Position numbers and translations under genes: made by a program. The notes under the pieces are model-generated. The model saw nothing but the letters and a program-made list of their open reading frames with translations, was not told the origin of the DNA and searched no databases. A stretch of 15,208 nt of DNA from a bacterium (GTDB taxonomy: Bacteria; UBA9089; CG2-30-40-21). The stretch lies in contig JASEHA010000027.1 of the NCBI GenBank assembly GCA_030018795.1, forward strand, positions 1 through 15,208, written 5' to 3'. Positions 13,200-15,208 of the stretch are shown here, in pieces. How positions within the stretch are numbered: the stretch's first letter is position 1; each line of letters starts with the position of its first letter.

Positions 13200-13559
13200 C
13201 TATCTGTCCCTGCTTATCCACACCCCAGCATATTCAACCACACCACCAATGGGTGCATGTGGCTTTTTTATACACATGGTCACCCTTTTCACAAGGCTAA
13301 ACCCGTTCAGGATAGACTCAGCCATATCAGAAGCCATAGCCTCAAGCAAGGCGTATCTTTTTTGTTGCCCATTTTCTTTTATCAGGCTATAAATCTCACA
13401 ATAATTGACCGTATCCTGCAATTGATCGCTTTTGCCAGCCTTATTCAGCGGCAATTCCAGCTCAACATCCACAATAAACCTTTGCCCCAGCTCCTGTTCA
13501 GCCTGACTTACCCCGTGAAAACCATAAAAATCAATGCCCTTGATGATTATCTTATCCAA
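13200..13559 (-). CDS. folB: Dihydroneopterin aldolase
   Basis: FolB converts dihydroneopterin to 6-hydroxymethyl-dihydropterin, the substrate of the FolK domain encoded next. The 119 residues match the family's usual size. Seen are IIIKGIDFYGFHGV (4-17), the substrate-binding Glu21 in the SQAEQELGQ segment, DTVNYCEIY (Tyr53) and the catalytic Lys in CIKKPHAPI (Lys99). The enzyme normally forms an octamer in the cytosol. The start is a TTG at 13559. The heptamer unit nearest it is too close for ribosome binding, so the second AGAGG, 8 nt from the TTG, probably serves. A consensus promoter lies about 30 nt upstream. Gene order folB-folK is a common folate arrangement. Confidence 0.94.
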   Translation of the reverse strand: MDKIIIKGIDFYGFHGVSQAEQELGQRFIVDVELELPLNKAGKSDQLQDTVNYCEIYSLIKENGQQKRYALLEAMASDMAESILNGFSLVKRVTMCIKKPHAPIGGVVEYAGVWISRDR

Positions 13560-13560
13560 A

Positions 13561-13588
13561 CCTCTAACCTCTAACCTCTAACCTCTAA
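13561..13588 (-). repeat. Tandem heptamer x4 supplying Shine-Dalgarno copies for folB
   Basis: CCTCTAA is repeated four times without a change (TTAGAGG on the coding strand). Each unit has AGAGG. With the promoter start near 13584, almost the entire folB 5' leader consists of this repeat. Gain or loss of units would shift the number and spacing of ribosome-binding sites. Confidence 0.85.
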
Positions 13589-13590
13589 CA

Positions 13591-13619
13591 ATTATATACC
13601 AAATTATGAAATAAGTCAA
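13591..13619 (-). promoter_or_regulatory. Sigma70-type promoter for the folB operon (TTGACT-N17-TATAAT)
   Basis: On the minus strand TTGACT (13619-13614) is followed after 17 nt by TATAAT (13596-13591). The start would be near 13584, about 25 nt before the folB TTG. It probably drives folB, folK-panB and, with no terminator seen, panC-tsaB-rimI-gltX. Confidence 0.8.
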
Positions 13620-13707
13620 TCATTTTTCATTTTGTATTCATGAAATCTGTGGATTAAGCATCATGTTGGTTGCAGGTGGTTAACCTTCATGCGTCTGTGG
13701 TGAATTA

Positions 13708-14856
13708 TTAGCTTGCAGAAAAAAAACTTTTCAAGATATCATCCGAAACTGGCGGGCATCCTGGAACATAGGCAAAACCCTTTTCCTTTGCCAGTTCACG
13801 GGTACATGTACCAAAACATACATTCCATCCAGGGAGTGGGGGAAGGCTGGCATTCTTGCCTTGCAGGATATTCACCCTGCTAAATAGTGCATACCATGCA
13901 AATTTTGATACAAATGACAGCCACCATTTAGGATTAAGAACAGCCTCTTTTACTGCCTTATGGAATGAATCCATGCACATGGAGCAGGCAGCAGGGTTGC
14001 GCCAGGCATAAATATTTAATTTTCTGCCATATTCAAGGTTTGCAGGCAAGAATTGTTTCATCAATAATTGGATGCTATCGCCTATTATCACTGGCTCTGC
14101 CTCACCCAATCCCTCACTTATCCCATAGGCAAGATGAGTTACCTTGCAAGGGTCTATTCCCATCAGCCTGCTGGCAGCAATATCACATTCAAGTTGATTT
14201 GTGCCAACAATTAGGGCATTTAGTCTTTTGCTTTTTCCCTGGGTTGGTCCATCCCCTTCCATAGCACAGATACCATCCATAATAATCAGGTGTGGGCTTA
14301 TCACCCTTGCCAATTCTATCAAAGGGACATGTAAACCAAGGGTATGGATATATTTCTTTATCTGACTTGACACCAGCCCCTTTTGATTTTTGATAGAAAG
14401 CGTAACCGTGGTATAGCCATGTGTCTTTATCTTGGGTAGATTAATATATAGGTCAGCATCCAGGAATATCTTCGGTATTTTTAATGTTCCATATTTCCAC
14501 TTCATCTCTGTCTTTTCTATGTCATCAAACCCATAGAGGTTTACACCTATCCGATCAGCAAGTTCTGTATACCCTGAGACCCGAAAACTTTCCTTAACAT
14601 CAAGCCCAATTGCCGGTTCTTCAACGATAGAGATATCCTCAATCCCAGCATCCCTTAACAGGTTAATTGTGGCTTCAACTACAGCTGGATGTGTAACTAT
14701 TGCTGTCCTGGGTTTGGCTGGCATAACAATATTTGGTTTGAGGATAGCTGTTTTTTTATGACTTAGCTTGAAATTGAGTAGTTCCAACGATTGAGAAAGG
14801 CTATCTTGAATCCTGCCAATATTATATTTACATACTTTTTTAATACAAACAGTCAT
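13708..14856 (-). CDS. DUF362 domain-containing protein
   Basis: A 382-residue protein of the DUF362 family, function unproven. The opening region reads TAILKPNIV, then THPAVVEATINLLRDAG and IVEEPAIG; the middle has LPKIKTHGYTTVTLSIKNQKG (140-160) and LIIMDGICAMEGDGPTQG (190-207), all typical of the family. The C-terminal part carries spaced cysteines: CSMC (291-294), Cys347, Cys351 and Cys367 in GCPP. The usual ferredoxin-type 4Fe-4S motif (CxxCxxCxxxCP) of many DUF362 proteins is not present, so metal or redox binding through these cysteines is only a possibility. No signal peptide is seen. ATG 14856 has AAAGG about 11 nt upstream. It lies between an unknown gene (37 nt upstream) and the folB promoter, so it belongs to the upstream transcript. 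Confidence 0.85.
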   Translation of the reverse strand: MTVCIKKVCKYNIGRIQDSLSQSLELLNFKLSHKKTAILKPNIVMPAKPRTAIVTHPAVVEATINLLRDAGIEDISIVEEPAIGLDVKESFRVSGYTELADRIGVNLYGFDDIEKTEMKWKYGTLKIPKIFLDADLYINLPKIKTHGYTTVTLSIKNQKGLVSSQIKKYIHTLGLHVPLIELARVISPHLIIMDGICAMEGDGPTQGKSKRLNALIVGTNQLECDIAASRLMGIDPCKVTHLAYGISEGLGEAEPVIIGDSIQLLMKQFLPANLEYGRKLNIYAWRNPAACSMCMDSFHKAVKEAVLNPKWWLSFVSKFAWYALFSRVNILQGKNASLPPLPGWNVCFGTCTRELAKEKGFAYVPGCPPVSDDILKSFFSAS

Positions 14857-14893
14857 ATAATGTGCAACCTTTCATCTTGTGACCTAATTCCCC

Positions 14894-15208
14894 CTACTCT
14901 AACACCCTGGCATCATAGTTAACAATCTCTGCCTTTTTATCTTTTCCATATGGGATTTGTTCATCCTCAAACATAAAATAGCTCTTCTCTTTTTTAAGCT
15001 TATCATGGTAGCTACTATTTTTTATAGCGTCCTTTTTGATCAAAAAAATATGAATCGTATCTGATTTCTTAATATTTATTCCCTGAACATTCCATTGTCC
15101 GTCCAACCAGTTCAGCTTAGTTACATGCTTCTTGACCCGAAACAATACACCTGGTTTATCAGGGTGTTCGACATAAACCCCAACCCTGTATAACAAGCTA
15201 TAAAATGG
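14894..15208 (-). CDS. Hypothetical protein, N-terminus outside the window
   Basis: The frame is open to the right edge and gives about 104 residues ending in YDARVLE. A TTG at 15196 could start it, but no Shine-Dalgarno site precedes it and the frame continues as PFYSL before that, so I treat it as partial. The visible part is rich in Lys and aromatic residues (YRVGVYVEHPDKPGVLFRV, LNWLDGQWNVQG), suggesting a beta-rich fold. No family is recognised. Confidence 0.55.
   Translation of the reverse strand, partial: PFYSLLYRVGVYVEHPDKPGVLFRVKKHVTKLNWLDGQWNVQGINIKKSDTIHIFLIKKDAIKNSSYHDKLKKEKSYFMFEDEQIPYGKDKKAEIVNYDARVLE

Noticed and set aside
13561..13588. CRISPR-like array
   Set aside because: Units of 7 nt without spacers form a simple tandem repeat; no cas genes or 25-40 nt repeats are present anywhere in the window.

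Overview
The window looks like a piece of a bacterial chromosome (or a whole small contig) from a moderately AT-rich, probably uncultured organism. All convincing genes lie on the minus strand, so transcription runs from high to low coordinates. Several genes start with GTG or TTG, bacterial Shine-Dalgarno sites are easy to see, and two near-perfect sigma70-type promoters are present. No gene fixes the phylum. A heavy load of small palindromic repeats, some of them inside essential genes, is the most characteristic trait.

Layout in transcription order: a partial hypothetical gene at the right edge (15208-14894); a DUF362-family protein (14856-13708); a consensus promoter with a tandem heptamer that carries Shine-Dalgarno copies; folB (13559-13200); a folK-panB fusion (13085-11781); a 290-base repeat-rich gap; panC (11490-10555) overlapping tsaB (10567-9725); rimI (9712-9224); gltX (9170-7785); a 122-base inverted-repeat element; a six-helix membrane protein with two GAF domains (7505-5871); a 902-base stretch without a substantial gene that opens with a perfect TTGACA-N17-TATAAT promoter; the defence-type pair ietA (4968-3955) and ietS (3955-1529); argJ (1454-249); and the N-terminal piece of an ilvE-like aminotransferase that loses its frame near the left edge.

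The housekeeping part links folate (folB, folK), pantothenate (panB, panC), tRNA t6A and ribosomal or protein N-acetylation (tsaB, rimI), glutamyl-tRNA (gltX), arginine (argJ) and branched-chain amino acids (ilvE-like). FolK and PanB share one reading frame; PanB uses methylene-tetrahydrofolate, so the fusion joins a folate-making to a folate-using enzyme. IetAS, an AAA ATPase plus cytoplasmic subtilase, is the accessory insertion; it sits between the GAF gene and argJ behind a long leader full of inverted repeats.

The most unusual signal is a set of REP-like palindromes. Three are 28 nt long with a GTAG head (221, 9194, 9654); a fourth 28-mer (9731) is the inverted partner of the third. Others lie inside coding sequence and appear to have added peptides in frame to TsaB (two internal and one C-terminal), RimI (N-terminal) and PanC (next to the active-site SSRN loop).
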